Made by a program: the position numbers and the translations under genes. Below are positions 63,735-64,000 of a DNA stretch of 64,000 nucleotides, in pieces (within the stretch, counting starts at the first letter, position 1; each line of letters starts with the position of its first letter). The notes beneath the pieces were generated by a model that ran no database searches, was not told the origin of the DNA, and saw only the letters and a list, made by a program, of their open reading frames with translations. Source of the stretch: Hyphomonas polymorpha PS728 (GTDB lineage: Bacteria > Pseudomonadota > Alphaproteobacteria > Caulobacterales > Hyphomonadaceae); assembly GCF_000685315.1 (NCBI RefSeq), contig NZ_ARYM01000009.1, positions 97,707 through 161,706 of the forward strand, read 5' to 3'.

Positions 63735-64000
63735 GACGGGTCTCCCCGGCTGCACGCAACGTGTCGTAGCGATCAACATTGGCCTGTGGCTCACTGGCCA
63801 GGCGCAACGCCTGCGGCGCCGTCACAGGCGGTGTACTGATGGGTTTGCCATCGACCAGCCGGTGCAGCAGGTTCAGGATATGGGTCTTGGTCGCAACGCC
63901 TGCTTCCAGCGCCATCGACACGGCCGTCAGAACCGCGTCCTCATCGTGCTGCAACACCAGCGCCAGGATCTCGACCATTTCCCGGTCACCGCCCGGCGTA
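63724..64000 (-). CDS. istA: IS21-family transposase IstA, C-terminus (partial)
   Basis: The last about 91 codons of istA, running in from beyond the right edge. The visible part ([22 protein letters not shown], then [13 protein letters not shown]) matches the helical C-terminus of IstA proteins. The DDE catalytic core is outside the window. It overlaps istB by 11 bases. Confidence 0.85.
   Translation of the reverse strand, partial: TPGGDREMVEILALVLQHDEDAVLTAVSMALEAGVATKTHILNLLHRLVDGKPISTPPVTAPQALRLASEPQANVDRYDTLRAAGETRHAS

Larger units (their letters stand above)
51906..64000. mobile_element. Putative tRNA-Ser-associated island carrying type I-C CRISPR-Cas
   Basis: From the tRNA-Ser 3' end to the right edge the window contains a phased repeat array, a large serine recombinase with DUF2924 and DUF3489 partners, a complete cas operon and an IS21-family element. 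None of these is backbone housekeeping. The right boundary is outside the window and no second att copy can be seen, so the extent is provisional. Confidence 0.6.
62868..64000 (-). mobile_element. IS21-family insertion sequence (partial)
   Basis: The element begins with TGTTGATTTC at 62868, typical of IS21-family ends, which start with TG. It has tandem terminal repeats and the istB-istA gene pair on the minus strand. The right part, with most of istA and the other end, lies beyond the window. The IS sits just after the putative leader. Confidence 0.85.

Overview
The window is high-GC DNA with dense gene packing and many 4-bp ATGA/GTGA overlaps, from an alphaproteobacterium. Gene content (dapF-mtaB-ftsY neighbourhood, YciB, ccmABCDG, CobS/CobT pair, GldA/F/G-like ABC operon, many Ala-rich envelope proteins) suggests a Hyphomonas-like member of the Hyphomonadaceae/Caulobacterales; this placement is inference from gene content, not a phylogeny.

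Positions 1-51800 read as chromosomal backbone. 1-9300: tail of dapF, a small exported protein, mtaB and ftsY; an XRE/membrane-protein operon with a clear dual operator; an N-acyl-D-amino-acid amidohydrolase; membrane proteins, YciB and a Nudix hydrolase. 9471-12796: a MarR protein with a histone-like tail, then a divergent cytochrome c maturation operon (ccmA-B-C-D-G). 12968-23353: aconitase, a DUF1223 protein, a four-gene Gld-type ABC exporter operon, and a purE-purK-creatininase operon. 23487-36538: a stand-alone diguanylate cyclase, a DUF465 miniprotein, a degenerate SDR protein, PhoD, an RluA-type pseudouridine synthase, rpmB, lipoproteins, MsrA, and cobS/cobT. 36596-37500 is a scar: one A/T-rich orphan gene followed by two nested palindromic repeats. 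37561-51699 holds argG, a TolA-like envelope protein, pyrD, an alcohol dehydrogenase, alkaline phosphatase, a glutamyl-Q tRNA(Asp) synthetase and a second msrA.

From the tRNA-Ser(GGA) gene at 51818-51905 the character changes to a mobile island. It starts with an array of phased CAGGGAATT sites, followed by a large serine recombinase with DUF2924 and DUF3489 partners. It carries a complete type I-C CRISPR-Cas operon (cas3-cas5c-cas8c-cas7c-cas4-cas1-cas2), which has interference, crRNA processing (Cas5c) and adaptation (Cas4/Cas1/Cas2) genes. No CRISPR array is present in the window. About 190 bp downstream of cas2, at what looks like the leader end, an IS21-family element (istA/istB) begins and runs off the right edge. 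The most interesting points are this leader-proximal IS insertion, the phased CAGGGAATT array between tRNA and recombinase, and the two-site operator inside the XRE promoter.
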